Part shown: positions 45,226-56,939 of the stretch, one piece after another
Numbering within the stretch: the first letter of the stretch is position 1
Layout of the letters: each line of letters starts with the position of its first letter
Assembly (NCBI GenBank): GCA_963573385.1
Contig: CAUYLG010041594.1
Coordinates: 1 to 64,000 of the forward strand
Reading direction: 5' to 3'
Source: Cacajao melanocephalus
Lineage: Eukaryota > Chordata > Mammalia > Primates > Pitheciidae
DNA length: 64,000 nt
Made by a program: the position numbers and the translations under genes
The notes under the pieces: generated by a model
What the model was told of the DNA's origin: nothing
The model's input: only the letters and a program-made list of their open reading frames with translations
Database searches by the model: none

Positions 45226-45894
45226 AATTTTGGGATCTGGTGACTTCTTCATAGAAAAAAAAAGTAAAACAGTCATAGAAAATTCTTTACAGAAATTTTT
45301 GAGGGATTGATGAAGAAGAATGCCACATTTGATGTTAAGCTGTCTCTAACAGTGTTCCCCTTGAATTGTTCTTCAAAGCATGTTTCAAAAATGATCCTCT
45401 TGTGTTTACGCAAAAATTGATTATATTACTCTTCATATTTTTATTTTTTAATATCTAAAGCATTTCATTAAAAATTGTTACCTTCCAAAATAAAGCTACC
45501 TTCCTGTTGTGTTCAATCATTGAGTAATTTGGGAAATGGAAGTCAGGATGGGTGGACAGAGTCTTCTCTCTGATCCGTTACTCTTCTGCCTTGGTATATT
45601 GTAAGTTTCAGGGAACTATCAAATAGAGTGGTTTAACATTAGTAATTCTCACAGTTTTAACTGCAATATGTGTCCCAAACATTCAGACATCTAGAAAAAA
45701 AATTTACTTGCAAGTCTTGTTGACTCTTGAAATGTAATATGTCAACGAAATACCCCAGCCAGGCTGTTCATGTGTAATGCCAACCTTGTTCTCCTTCCTT
45801 TCTTTATTCTTCACCTTCTTTCTTCCTATACCATGACCTCCACATAAGTGTTTCTTAGACCCATGTCTCATTTCCACCCCTGCTACCACTACCG
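45226..45894. other. unannotated AT-rich DNA
   Basis: Nothing recognised. Confidence 0.45.
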
Positions 45895-46090
45895 TGGCCT
45901 TGCTGTATTAACCTATGCCTGGATTAGAGAACTGGAATTTTTGCTGTTTCCTATGAATCCTACTAGAGTTATTTTCTTAAAATGCTATTTTATCCTGGTA
46001 CCTCTGTTCCTGTATCAATAGAGGCTGCCTATGTGGTTAAATCCACCATCCTAAGCCTGTATTCAAACACGTCAAAGACCCAAGGAGTTT
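45895..46090 (+). repeat. L2 fragment (weak)
   Basis: 'gttattttcttaaaatgcta' and the following words resemble the L2 block 'gatctttttaaaatgtaaat' and on. A (CA)8 tract follows at 46123-46138. Confidence 0.4.
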
Positions 46091-48700
46091 TTTTATTGAA
46101 TCCAGAATTCCCATTTGCTGCACACACACACACACAGAGTACACAAAGACATTTTCAAAATCTGTTTACAGAAAGAGACTCAGTTACCTCAAAGACACTA
46201 CTTGAATCAGAGGAAACTGAAACACCGGTAGATGACATGAGTCTCTCCACTTCTCTACCTTTTTTGACTACAGATGAGGTGGCATCAAGAAGATGAGGTC
46301 AACTACAGAAATTAAAGTGGTTGTGATTTCTTCACCTATTTGCAAGGTTCTGTGTAACTCTGCTGTCTTCCATGCAGGCATATTCTCGATAGGCTCCTTG
46401 AGCGGAGTGGCTGTGCTTTGTTTCTTTGGAATCCTCTGGTGCCATACAAATCTCTGAGAACAGTTACTCAGACATCAAGTCAGAATCCGGGCTTGAAGGA
46501 GGGTGTCCTGTTACATGGTCGTTCAGCTAACTCCGAGGAGGTTGTGTAAACTTGCATGAACTCAGCCCGGGCAGACTTTTCGTAAGCTCGTGAGGCTGTG
46601 GTCCTTAGGACTCACATGAGGGGCTGCCTTTACACACCAGACCAGTGTCTTCATGCTTCCTGGGTGTGGCTCCCATCTTTGGAGTCAATCTCCACTGTCA
46701 TCAGTGTTAGGGAAGGCATCATTATATCATTTTTCAGTCATAGCATACATTGGGTTGGGGTCTGAACAGCAGCTTTGGAGTCCAAGAGCTACTTTCAGTG
46801 CTACAAAAGATCAATGGCAGTTGTGTAATGGCTGCAATAGCAACACAGTGGCTATTCTGGAGTATGACATTTGGACAACATTTTTCCTAATGTGCAGTTT
46901 CTGATGGGAAACTAATCAAAATGGTCTGTGTTAGACCCTAGTTGGTCTCTACATTCTTTCCAGACTGCCATTCTTAATTCAGTCTAGCTGGTGCATGAAC
47001 TTGACAGTCAAGGCAAGATACCCTCATTTCTCCTGCCATTTTGTTTCTTTGGAGCCTAAATACAGTTTCATCATTTGGGCAGTGCCCTGTGTATTGGGCA
47101 AATATCCTAACCTGATTTTGGCAGCATCATCTACCCATCTCAAATCTTCAGGCCTCTGTATCTGTCTAAACCCAGAAGGTTAGAAAATGCTTTTCTTTTC
47201 TTTTTTAAGCTGGGATCTGTCAGCAGAATTTTCTGTGTTCGCTTTTATTTCCTGGGTCTCTTCTTTCTGTTCTATATACGCATTTTCTTATGTCTTTCCC
47301 TGAAGCTATGCATATTTTGCTTTATGTCGTTTTCCAGATTCAACTTCATCAACACAGTAGCCATAAAATCCATTTGTTTTCTTTTTTTAAGATGCTAACG
47401 TTTATCCACTTATTAAGTATCATTGATGCACTGGTCACTGTCGGATGGGCTGTGCTTCATACACCCCTCCACATGTTTATTTCTGATAATTTGATAAATT
47501 AATACTAGCTAGTAAAGTACAATTAACATTTAGAAATCAAAGGTGTACTGTAAAGAGTGAGTTGTACCTCCCTCACCATAATGATAAGCAGAACCTTTTA
47601 TGTTGTGATGTCTTAACAGTTAGCTGCATGAGTGCTAAATGTTGTTTTTAATTAAACAATAAAGAATGTAACACCCTTTATGGTATCATTATAAATTTTG
47701 ATGTGGTACACCAATTTGATTCTTTAAAAATTAATTGCCTAGGAGTATGTTTAAGTAGTATTGATTATGTTGGTGCCTCGTGTTGATCTGTGACACTTAA
47801 CCCAACATTTAAAATATCTTTTTTCCATTATATGTTGTGATGCAAGAATAAAAGCAAAGTACAAAACAAATAGGCACTTGAATTCTAATAGCAATAAGCA
47901 ATAAATGTCAGGCATCTGGAAATTATGGTTGCAATTTCATCAGAGTACACTTTGTTCTTCTATTATGCCTGCATGAATTTTGCTACAGGCAAAATCTATT
48001 ACAGATAACAGTTAAGAACCTTTCTAATCTACACAGATAGTCACGGCAAAATGCTAAAAAACTAAATGTTGCAAAATGTAATATTGCAGAGGAAAATTGA
48101 CACTTGTAGAAAATAATGTGGTCCTACTTAGAACTACAAATGGTAATAATTTCTTTAAGATCATGGTGTGGTGGATGTTTCTGTGTGAGGTGACCCAGAT
48201 GAAGGACACAGCACCGGTAATGAATCCTGTTCTGTTGGCTGATGTGTGTGCATGTAGGTAGATGCTTATCTGTAAATTGAGGGGTGGGGTTTGTGCTTAA
48301 TGATTGCTACCTGAAATTGTAATTATAAAGTTAGATCACACATGAGAAGCCTGGGTTTTTTCCACTGCCGTTGGGTACGCTGGAGAGGAATATTTCTAGT
48401 CTATGGGCACTTGACTTCCCTTGGGAGTAAGATTAGTTAGTATTCACCACTCCCGATGGCACATAGTGACCCTGGATAGTTGTTTGATAAATTTACTAAG
48501 TGAGTTTTCAGAAAATTGGCTCCTGGGTATTAACTTGGAGAAACGGTTTTCCTGCACTTAACTCCAGCTTAACCTGCTTCATAGGAATTTCAAAACGTTT
48601 GAACTAGGGTTTGAAAATGTGGAATCTGCAATTGACTTTTTTCTCTTCATCCACTTTATTTTTCACATCCATTCAATATATAAATATGTATGTATATATT
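46091..48700. other. repeat-poor unique DNA, candidate conserved noncoding stretch
   Basis: Only a (CA)8 at 46123-46138. From about 47500 to 48160 it is AT-rich unique sequence with no repeat recognised and many TAAT/ATTA words ('tttttaattaaacaataaag', 'ttaaaaattaattgcctag'). It could be an enhancer or just neutral DNA. Confidence 0.4.
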
Positions 48701-48716
48701 TAAATTATTAATTCAT

Positions 48717-48734
48717 ACACACACACACACACAT
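48717..48734 (+). repeat. (AC)n microsatellite
   Basis: Nine AC units in an AT-rich context. Confidence 0.9.
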
Positions 48735-48754
48735 TGTCATCTGGATTAATAATT

Positions 48755-49142
48755 TATTACTGTGTTACTAATTATCCCCAAACTTAGCAGCTGAAAGCAA
48801 CTAATGTTTATTATCTCACAATTTCCATGAGTCAGAGATTTTGGAAGTAGATTAGATGGGTGGTTCTGGCTTGGGGTCTCTCATGAGGTTATAGTTAAAA
48901 TGTCAGCCAGGGCTGCAGTTAACTAAAGACCTGATGTCAATCTGGGGATGGAGAATCCTCTTCAAAAAGATAGCTCTTAGCAATAGATCTCAGTTTCTTA
49001 TAGGTGATGGACAGGAGACTTCCATTTATTACCTTATGGGTCTCTCCACAGGGCTGCTGAGTATCCTCATAACATGACAGCTGGAGTCCTGGATGGCAAT
49101 TGATCTAATAAAGAGGAAAGCAACCACAGGGCCTATTATGAC
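48755..49142 (-). mobile_element. MLT1-like LTR, first piece
   Basis: Antisense MLT1 LTR: 'tactgtgttactaattatcc', 'aaagcaactaatgtttatta', 'tctctcatgaggttatagtt', 'tctccacagggctgctgagt', 'cctcataacatgacagctgg'. It is interrupted at 49142 after 'atgac' by a THE1 LTR and resumes at 49513. Confidence 0.8.
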
Positions 49143-49512
49143 TTGTATGGTTTGGCTGTGTCCGCACCCAAATCTCATCTTGAATTATAGTTCCCATAAC
49201 CCCCAGGTGTCATGGGAGGGACCTGGTGGGAGAATTGAATCATGGGGGCAGTTACCTCCATGCTGTTCTCGTGATAGTGAGTAAGTTCTCATGAGATCTC
49301 ATGGTTTTATAAGGGGTGTTTTCGTTTTTGTTCAGCACTTCTCCTTCTTACCATCATGTGAAGAAAGACATGTTTGCTTCCTCTTGAGCCATGGTTATAA
49401 GCTTCCTGAGGCCTCCTCAGCCATGCAGAACTATGAGTCAGTTAAACCTCTTTCCTTTATACATTATCGTATCTCAGGAAGTTTTTATAGCATGTGAGAA
49501 TGGAGTAATATA
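49143..49512 (+). mobile_element. THE1-like solo LTR nested in MLT1
   Basis: A 370-bp plus-strand LTR from 'ttgtatggtttggctgtgtc' to 'gaatggagtaatata'. Landmarks: 'aaatctcatcttgaattata', 'catgagatctcatggtttta', 'gaggcctcctcagccatgca', 'taaacctctttcctttatac'. Exact 5-bp target duplication 'atgac' at 49138-49142 and 49513-49517. Confidence 0.93.
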
Positions 49513-49605
49513 ATGACCGACTAGTCACCGAGTCCTACTCGTATTGAAGGGGAGATCTAAACTCTACCTCTTGAAGGGAAAAGTATCAAAGAATTTTAAA
49601 GCTGC
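49513..49605 (-). mobile_element. MLT1-like LTR, second piece
   Basis: 'atgaccgactagtcaccgag', 'tgaaggggagatctaaactc' and 'agtatcaaagaattt' continue the MLT1 LTR left at 49142. Confidence 0.7.
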
Positions 49606-49934
49606 AATATCACCTAAACGGGGCACACCAGTGTGGGCTCCTAGGGCAGAACTGTTCTCCAGGCCTGCTCAAGTGGTACCTTGTCTGAAAAGACCTCCTT
49701 CTCTTCTCAAACCATATTCATTTCTTTTCTTCTCTCAAATCTGGATAACTTGGCATCTCATCACTTTGGACTTGTTGTCTTTGATTGCTCTAAATCACTA
49801 TTTCATGTGTATATTTCATTTCTCCTCAATAAAATGTTAAATGTCTCAAACTTCATCTACTCTAGAGGTGATTCCATTTTAGGCAAATTGCTGGTGCCCA
49901 GTAAATCAACAGGGGAGGCTGTCCAACATGGTGA
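49606..49934. other. unannotated DNA
   Basis: Nothing firm. 'gctggtgcccagtaaatcaa' near 49890 resembles an L2 end but is too short to call. Confidence 0.4.
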
Positions 49935-50125
49935 GTGAGAGCAGGGCTTTAGAGTCAAAGAGTCCTAGGTTCCAATTCTGACTTCATCATTGTAAAACTT
50001 TGGAAAGCTATTACACAGGGGCCACTATTAGAATGTAGTGCACAAGCATATTGTGAAGATTTCATGGGTTAAGCATGTGAAGAACATAGGAAAGGTTACA
50101 CAAATTGTAGGTATTATCACTGTAT
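49935..50125 (+). repeat. MIR
   Basis: 'gagcagggctttagagtcaa', 'taggttccaattctgacttc', then a decayed core and 'tgtgaagatttcatgggtta'. Confidence 0.65.
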
Positions 50126-50173
50126 TGTTGTTGCTGTTTATAGCTTTTCACCTGTCCCTAGGTCACTCTTTAT

Positions 50174-50242
50174 TGTATATATATATATTACATATAGAAT
50201 ATTATATTATATATGTTATATGCTAATATATATTAATATATA
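50174..50242. repeat. AT-rich TA tract
   Basis: TATATATATATTACATATAG-like alternation. Confidence 0.85.
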
Positions 50243-50274
50243 AGATTTACATATTTTTTCCCCACTGACTTGGA

Positions 50275-50400
50275 TTCTTGTCCTACCAACTTCCTGTGTG
50301 ACATTGAGCAAGTTCTTTTTCTCAATCTCAGTTTTCCTGATCTGTAAAATTAAGTGGTTGTATCAGACAATTTCTATGATCTTTCTCTAACTCATTTTGT
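50275..50400 (+). repeat. MIR fragment
   Basis: 'ccaacttcctgtgtgacatt', 'gagcaagttctttttctcaa', 'gatctgtaaaattaagtggt'. Confidence 0.7.
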
Positions 50401-50544
50401 CTTATACAGGTATAAATGAAAAGAGAAGAAAATGTCTTTAATCTGGGCAAGTTCTATAGGACATACCATGTTGAACTTTACAGAGAACTTGGGTTAGAAG
50501 CTAAGATGCCCAGGTTAGGCTTGTTTTTGAAGGAAGATGAAGAT

Positions 50545-50630
50545 TAATATTTATTGGATACCTATTATGTGCCAGAGTTTCTACATGTGTCATATCATTA
50601 AATGCTTACAATTATCCCTTTGTACTTCCT
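50545..50630 (-). repeat. MIR 3'-end fragment
   Basis: 'tggatacctattatgtgcca' followed by 'catatcattaaatgcttac' is the antisense 3' end of MIR. Confidence 0.7.
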
Positions 50631-50807
50631 CGCCTCTCTTTATGCCCATCCCAGCCCATCCACCATTCAAGATACTCACTAAAGTTTAAGGTCTCAGGTC
50701 ACAGGGCATATGCAGCAGTGAGGAGATGTGGATCCAGTTGTGATTCCAATCTCAGATCCTTCTGTTGCTCCTGGCCACCTTGGTTTGAGCAGGGTGTGTG
50801 ACCTCTT

Positions 50808-51001
50808 TTTTTCCTGTTTTTTTTTGTTTGTTTGTTTGTTTGTTTTTTTTAGAGACAGGGTCTTGCTCTGTTGATCAGGCTGGAGTGCAGTAGCTCAATC
50901 ATAGCTCACTGTAGCTTCAAGCTCCTGGGCTCAAGCAATCCTCCTGTCTCAGCCTCCCAAGTGGTTAAAACTATAGGTATACACCACCATATTCAGCTAC
51001 A
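50808..51001 (-). mobile_element. Alu right arm with (TTTG)n tail
   Basis: Antisense single Alu arm with T-rich tail containing (GTTT)n (50826-50845). It begins in the central linker region ('catattcagcta' on plus) and carries a full right arm. Perfect 12-nt target duplications 'gtgtgacctctt' at 50796-50807 and 51002-51013. Confidence 0.92.
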
Positions 51002-51013
51002 GTGTGACCTCTT

Positions 51014-52085
51014 GAGACAGTGACTTAACCTCAGTTTATCCTTCTGTATATGGAAAAGTCTACTCAGGTAACCTAGGAGAAGCAGCACCAGGGACATTTG
51101 TGTAGCTGAGTAGCTCTGGCTGGGTCAAGTTGAAGAGAATGCTCAGAAGTCCCCATAGTTAGTCCCCATAGTTACTGTCTAAATCTAATAGGCAATTACC
51201 AGCTGCTTTACCACTGTGACTTAGTCTTAATGACTCTAAGAAGGTTAAATTATTTGATATGAAGATTTCAGGGTTTCTGTTAGGGTTTTTGAGAGTCTGT
51301 ACAGGAAGGTTTTTGCTTGTTTGTTCTCTTTCTGTCATGTGGGATTTTGCTTTTATTTGTTATTATTGTTTTTCCCTGGTTCCTCTAAGGTTGGGACACT
51401 TGGCTTTATGTGGCAAAGCTGGGAAGTGGGCCCTGTGGGGTTTGCCCCCTTGACTGCTCCACCTCTGATTGGCATCTATTCAGATGGTAAGAGGGTCAGA
51501 GGGTCCTTCTCAGAGTCCAGGCCATCGGTAAATATCATGGTCTCTCCTCTTCAGGAGGCTATGGGAGGCTTAGCTGGCCAAGTCTGGCCTACCCAGACTC
51601 TGAAGTGGGGCTTTGTCAAGGGTGCCTGGTGTGTGAAAACAGGTGATTAGGAAGGAAGAAGAGCTAAATGCTTCTCCAGGTATTTATGAGCATGAGGAGA
51701 TGGGATGAACAGGGTGGGCCTTGAGAACCACATACCAGGCTGGGCGGTGAGGGGATGAGATGACCACAGGGTGGGAGTGAAGGGGCATAAACATGGAACA
51801 TATCACAAAGAATGGTGGGATTGACTTCAATGCTCAGGGTGGGCCCTGGTGCTCACAGGTGTCTAGGGTGAAACACAGGCATTGGAAAGCAGGAAGGTAC
51901 TCAATCCAGTTCCTTAACAGGTGGGCCACAGGGCATCCCCTCTCTTCCACTGTCACTCTCTACCTGATATTCACGTCAGCCCTTGTCCTTTCTGAACTGA
52001 GCTCCCTTCAAGGTAAGGAGCAACATCTGCCTTCTGAGCCCAGCATTCAGGGACAACAATCCTGTTCTCACTGTTGACCCTATAG
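51014..52085. other. unannotated unique DNA
   Basis: A 13-bp exact tandem duplication lies at 51148-51173. No repeat or gene recognised; a 109-codon frame at 51321-51650 has no known domain. Confidence 0.45.
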
Positions 52086-52089
52086 ATCA

Positions 52090-52195
52090 TTCACCAGACG
52101 CAGCCAGGATTAAACCCCTCAAATGTCATTCGGGTCACATCACCCCACTGCTTACAACCTTCCTATCAGGTTCTTGATCTGCATACAAAGAAAAT
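52090..52195 (+). repeat. L2, 5' piece
   Basis: 'aatgtcattcgggtcacatc' and 'accccactgcttacaacctt' match the L2 block 'gatcatgtcactcccctgct'. The expected next block appears only at 52567. Confidence 0.65.
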
Positions 52196-52564
52196 ATGAA
52201 ATATTAGTATACTAAAAGTATTATAAGTTCTAATTGTGTGTATGGGTTTCAACTGTAATGCTAGGCTTCTGTTCCTAGAAGTAATTCAGGCATCATGTTA
52301 TTGTAGGTTAAAAGGTATGTAAGGGTAAGAAATATTTTCCTTTAACTGAATTCCGCATTCCAGGACAAGTCTAAACCAATTAGCCTAATTGTAGCATGTA
52401 GCATCTTGGTCTCTTAGAAATTTGTTTCTTCTATTTTATTTTTTGAATATTGCCTCTAGTTTCGGAGAACTTTCTTACTGAAAGAGAAAAACAAACAGGA
52501 CAAGGGCCGTTTTTAAAAACAATCATATATAAAGCTGAAGCCTGCAGCAATTTTCTATCACAGC
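52196..52564. other. unidentified 370 bp between two L2 pieces
   Basis: No repeat recognised. Its borders coincide with a gap in an otherwise collinear L2, so it may be an unidentified insertion. Confidence 0.4.
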
Positions 52565-53035
52565 GAGTAAAATCCAAATTTCTTACCATGCCAGTATGTT
52601 CCTCAGAACCTGACTGCCGCCAACACCTCTGACCTCATCTCCTTGGTCTCCTCTTATTTCCTCCTCCCTAGATAGATGTGTCTTTCTTTCTGTCCCTTCA
52701 ATATGCCAACTTTGTTCTCTTTTTAGGGCCTTTATAACTGTAGTCCTCTCTGCCTGGAAAGTTCTGACAAATTTTGGCATGGCTGTCTCCTGGTCATTCT
52801 GATCTCAGGTCTGGGTAGTCACATACAGAGGTTTCCCTGATTATCCCACTTTATATGATCATATAACAGGTATAACCAATGGCAATTGTCTTGTTAATTT
52901 ATTAGCTTGTAGATCTGTTTCTTTTCCCAAAACATGAGCTCCAAGAAAACAGGGATTATAGCCTGGCCACTCCTTTCTTGATCCCCACGGCTGGGACAGT
53001 GCCTGGTATGAGCAAATATTCTCTGAGGAAATGAA
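52565..53035 (+). repeat. L2, 3' end, well preserved
   Basis: About 470 bp in L2 order: 'gtaaaatccaaatttcttac', 'tttctttctgtcccttcaat', 'gcctttataactgtagtcct', 'ctgcctggaaagttctgaca', 'gtttccctgattatcccact', 'atgagctccaagaaaacagg', 'acagtgcctggtatgagcaa'. Among the clearest L2 copies here. Confidence 0.85.
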
Positions 53036-53039
53036 GCAA

Positions 53040-53220
53040 CCTTGGCTTTGCCACTTGCCACCTGTATCACCCCGAGCAAGCCACTTTATTTGTATGTTAA
53101 ATTAGGTTACAAAATCTACTTTTACAAAGATGAATATTATATATATTGCCTTTTATGAAGATGAATATATATAATGCTTATCACAGTGCCAGATTTATAA
53201 AACATGCTGCACAATTAGAA
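53040..53220 (+). repeat. MIR
   Basis: 'ccttggctttgccacttgcc', 'gagcaagccactttatttgt', a TA-expanded middle with 'aagatgaatat' twice, and 'tgcttatcacagtgccagat'. Confidence 0.75.
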
Positions 53221-54110
53221 TACATTTTTCCTAAAAGGCCTAAAACAATGCCTATGTCTGTGTGCTCATAAGTGCATACAGTCAGCACTGAAAAAATATA
53301 GTTGATTGAACAAGATAAGTTTCCTGGATGATTCGACTGCTGAGACAGATCTGCAACACAGGCCTCTTGATTCCGAGTTTAAAGCTTGTTACATCTTTCG
53401 TAATTCTCAATGCTAAGAATCCCTGTGGGGTGATGTGGAGGAGATGGGATTTATGGGGAAGGAGCATTTTGAGAAGTGAATACATAACTGGCTTTCTGGA
53501 GATGTTGTGTCTGGATGTGGTTTTGCCTCTAAGTAGTTGAGTCACTGAAGAAGCTACATTATGTATCACGGTCTCTGTTTTCTGATATGTAAAATGGAGA
53601 TTGTAAGACCACTTTTTTTCTCTTTCTTATTAGCAGATTCTAGTTTACTACCTGCTCTTCATCAAAATGGGAGACACAGCTCTGCCCACATATTCCGTAT
53701 GATCTAGTTGGGGAGCTGTACCATGAACAGGGGTTGCTGAGAACAACACAAGTCTCCATCAATGAAGTGAGGTTGGAGTAGAGCAATCTGAGTTCAGAAT
53801 TGGGTACTCTTTGTCACTGGAGGCTGAAATGGCCTAGAATGTTCTGGAAGAGAGGCTTAAATAGACTCGAGGAATTTCACTGGGTGATGGTGAGGCTAAG
53901 ACGGAATGCAGTGAAATCAGTAAAACAATCGAAAAACGGGCTTTACTTCTTTCAGAACCAACTATGACTCACTCTAGAGTAAAAGGTCTACTCTATATTC
54001 CTATCATGCTTTACACCTTAAGGAAAATCTGAGAAATGAGCCCTCCTTTCTTTTTACTCCACTTAGTACAATGTGAGAAAGTGAAACCTTCGTAACTTAG
54101 GTTAGAAAAT
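53221..54110. other. unannotated DNA, possible MIR trace
   Basis: 'ctgatatgtaaaatggagat' (53581-53600) resembles the MIR core. Otherwise nothing recognised. Confidence 0.4.
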
Positions 54111-54114
54111 TTGA

Positions 54115-54270
54115 GTTCATATCTAGACTGTGTTTCTTACTACAGTACTTAAGTGGCCTTAGACAAGTAGCACAAGCCCTTGAAGCCTCATTTTTCTCTT
54201 ATGTGAAATAAGGATATAACACTGACTTCACAGGATTGCAGTGAGCATTGCATTGTAAAATGTAAAGCTT
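54115..54270 (+). repeat. MIR fragment
   Basis: 'taagtggccttagacaagta', 'gaagcctcatttttctctta', 'aataaggatataacactgac', 'ggattgcagtgagcattgc'. Confidence 0.7.
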
Positions 54271-54764
54271 TATTCTGAATAGCCTATGTGGTATAAAAAT
54301 ATTCCAAGCAATAGATGATATGCTTCCTAATAGATGAAAAATTCCTCAAAGGCAGATTCTATAGTATTTAAGTTTTTCTGGTTTGCATTTCATCTTCCGT
54401 ACAGTATCTGGTTAGATGACTCAGTAAGTATAACTGTCGATTAGTATTCTCCTAGTCTCCAAATGAATATTTACCACGTCTGCCAAAGTCCAAATTTGAA
54501 CAATGTTGTTTATTTGTTTGGTGAGAGTCATCTGGTTTCTATGTGAAAGTGAGGATCCGTGGATTCTGGACATCTTCAACACTGGATCTTGAAACACTAA
54601 TTTCCAGAATTGGCCACAACAAATAGGTGCTTATTAGATGACAAAGCTGGTGGCCTGAATCACTGAAATTTTGCAATATTTTTAGAGAGCAGTTTTTTTG
54701 ACTATTTGTGTAAAATATTCCTCTCCCGATTAGCCTCCACAATACCATCGTCTTCATTTCTTCC
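54271..54764. other. unannotated DNA
   Basis: Nothing recognised. Confidence 0.4.
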
Positions 54765-54965
54765 ATAGCACTTACAATTATATAAAAGTAGCTTATTTGT
54801 TTACTTGTCTAGTTCTCTTCTCCTCTACTGGAATGTAAGGTCAACAAGAGCAGGGCTTTTCTTCTTTTTTTTTTTTTTAAATCTGAGACCCAGAATAATT
54901 TCCTGGCACATGATGGTAATCAAGAAACATTTTAAGTTAATTAATTAATGAATAAATGCAGCCAA
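54765..54965 (+). repeat. L2 3' end
   Basis: 'catagcacttacaattatat', 'ctggaatgtaaggtcaacaa', 'agagcaggg', and after a T-run 'tttcctggcacatgatggta' and 'aattaatgaataaatgc'. Confidence 0.75.
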
Positions 54966-55264
54966 TAAACCATAAAAACTAAAAAAAAAATTTTTTTCTG
55001 ATCATCCAGCTCTCCTTTATTTCAAGGACAACTTTCCCTAGATGTAAAAGTAAACACACTTGAACATTTCACATTCATTTGTCTGGGAATAGTCAACCAG
55101 CATGGATGAAGTAGAATATCAATCAGTATCACCTACATACAAAGAACTCCACTCAGAAGAGCAATCTCAGTGACTCAAAATGGTATCCCAAACTCTGAAG
55201 ACATGGATTCAGCCTACCTTCTCCTTTGGGATATGGTCAGTTGTAACAATCTTCATTTGATGGT

Positions 55265-55585
55265 TCTCTATACAATTATTTAAATATTTTAAAAAATGTA
55301 TTTATTTTTGTGCTAATTTTTTAAATTAATGGATAATAGTGCATATTTTTAGGTACATGAGATATTTTTATATATGTATATAATGTGTAATGATCAAATC
55401 AGGATAACTGGGGTATTCATTAGCTCAAACATTTTTCTTTGTGTTGGGAATATTGTCATTTTTCTCTTCTAGCTATTTGGAAATATATGATAAACTGTTG
55501 CTGACTATAATTTCCCTACTGTACTGTTGAATACTATAACTTATTCCTTCTATTGAACTGCATTTTTAATTTGTCTTTTCAGTAG
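55265..55585 (-). mobile_element. L1MA/MB-like 3'UTR
   Basis: Antisense: 'ttttaggtacatgagatatt', 'aatgtgtaatgatcaaatca', 'ttgtgttgggaatattgtca', 'tctcttctagctatttggaa', 'cttattccttctattgaact'. This is the order of the L1MA/L1MB 3'UTR. Confidence 0.8.
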
Positions 55586-56557
55586 AACATGTCTTCTCTA
55601 TAGCATAATGGCTTGTGAAAGAGTTAACTGTTTTCTCACTGAGGACAAACTGCATGATGCATGCTAAGTTCTCCACTGCCACAATTGTTAGGGCTGTGAG
55701 CTGGAATGTGCAGTGATTAAGCATACTAGAGATGGGGCCTCATAGGCTAGGACCCTCACCTTCATGCTTCAAATAGGCAGCATGGCAGATAACCCTTGTG
55801 ACCAACGAAGTCTTTCTTGAAGATTTGTGTTCAGTACTATTAAGTTAATTTTCAGCATGGAATTAGTTATGGAGTTAACTTCTATATTTATGCAAAATTC
55901 TTCCTTGAATGGAATAATGCAGGGTAACATTCAAAGATTCTCTCTGAATCTTTATTGCAATATCATCTTGAATAACAATGGCTGATCTAAATAACTTTGT
56001 TCAGAGGTGCTGATTATAGACGGAAGTTTTGTATTTTTATGTAAATTCCAGGCAAGCCCTTTCTCTATGTATTTGACATTAACGTAGCTGGGTAATTCTG
56101 AGAATCTGGTGATTGTATTTTTAAATGCACAAAACAAAGTTTCAGTGCAAGTAGGTATTTTTCACCAGTGGAAAGACTGAAATGTGTCGTAGATATTATA
56201 GAAAGAGCAACATTCTAGCCTAGCCATCATGCTACAGATTTATTTTCTCTGAACCCTAGATCTAAGATTTGTAATGGTGCACCCACAATGTCTAGCTTGT
56301 CTATCACCTCAGGCCATATTCAGTATTTCCTCACTTAAAATCCATAAAGGTTTGTATGATCGCATCTCTGCACACAGTAGTCCTTTGGGCATCACTTTGA
56401 TTTCTTTTGAGTCAGGAGATTTTAGAAGTCCAGAGATACGTATAATCCAACAGGGCCTAAACTCTTTTTTGTTGACTGGGTCCAAGCCAAAACACCCGAG
56501 GCTCTTTAAAAACATACAGATACTAGGATTCTTACTCTTCACAATTCTTATTTAGAA
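55586..56557. other. unannotated unique DNA
   Basis: Nothing recognised; two overlapping frames near 56274-56555 on opposite strands look like chance. Confidence 0.45.
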
Positions 56558-56561
56558 GGGT

Positions 56562-56895
56562 GGGTGCCAGGTGTGGTAACCTCAGCGCTTTGAGAGGCTG
56601 AGGGAGGAATATCATTTAAGGCCAGGGGTTTGAGACCAGTATGGGCAACATGGCAAGACTCCATCTCTACAAAGAAAAAAAAATTAGCCTGGCATGGTAG
56701 TGCATGCCTGGAGTTCCAGGTACTTGAGAGGCTGAAGCAGGAGGATTGCTTGAGTTCAGGAATTCGAGGCTGCAGTGAACTATGATTGAATTGCAGCTCT
56801 CCAGCCCAGAACATAGAATGAGTCTCCAAAACAAAACAAAAAACAAAACAAAACAAAAAACCACCAATAAACAAAACAAAAACAAATAATAATAA
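56562..56895 (+). mobile_element. AluJ-like, full length
   Basis: Plus-strand dimer from 'gggtgccaggtgtggtaacc' to the tail (AAAAC)n (56826-56885). AluJ features: 'gggtttgagaccagtatggg', 'gaggattgcttgagttcagg', 'ggctgcagtgaactatgat'. Flanks 'agaagggtgg' and 'aagagtgg' may be decayed target duplications. Confidence 0.92.
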
Positions 56896-56939
56896 GAGTG
56901 GATCTGGTCCTGGCATCTGTATTTTTAAAAATATGATGT

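Noticed and set aside
56548..56916. Minus-strand 122-codon frame
   Set aside because: Translation of the antisense of an AluJ and its (AAAAC)n tail.
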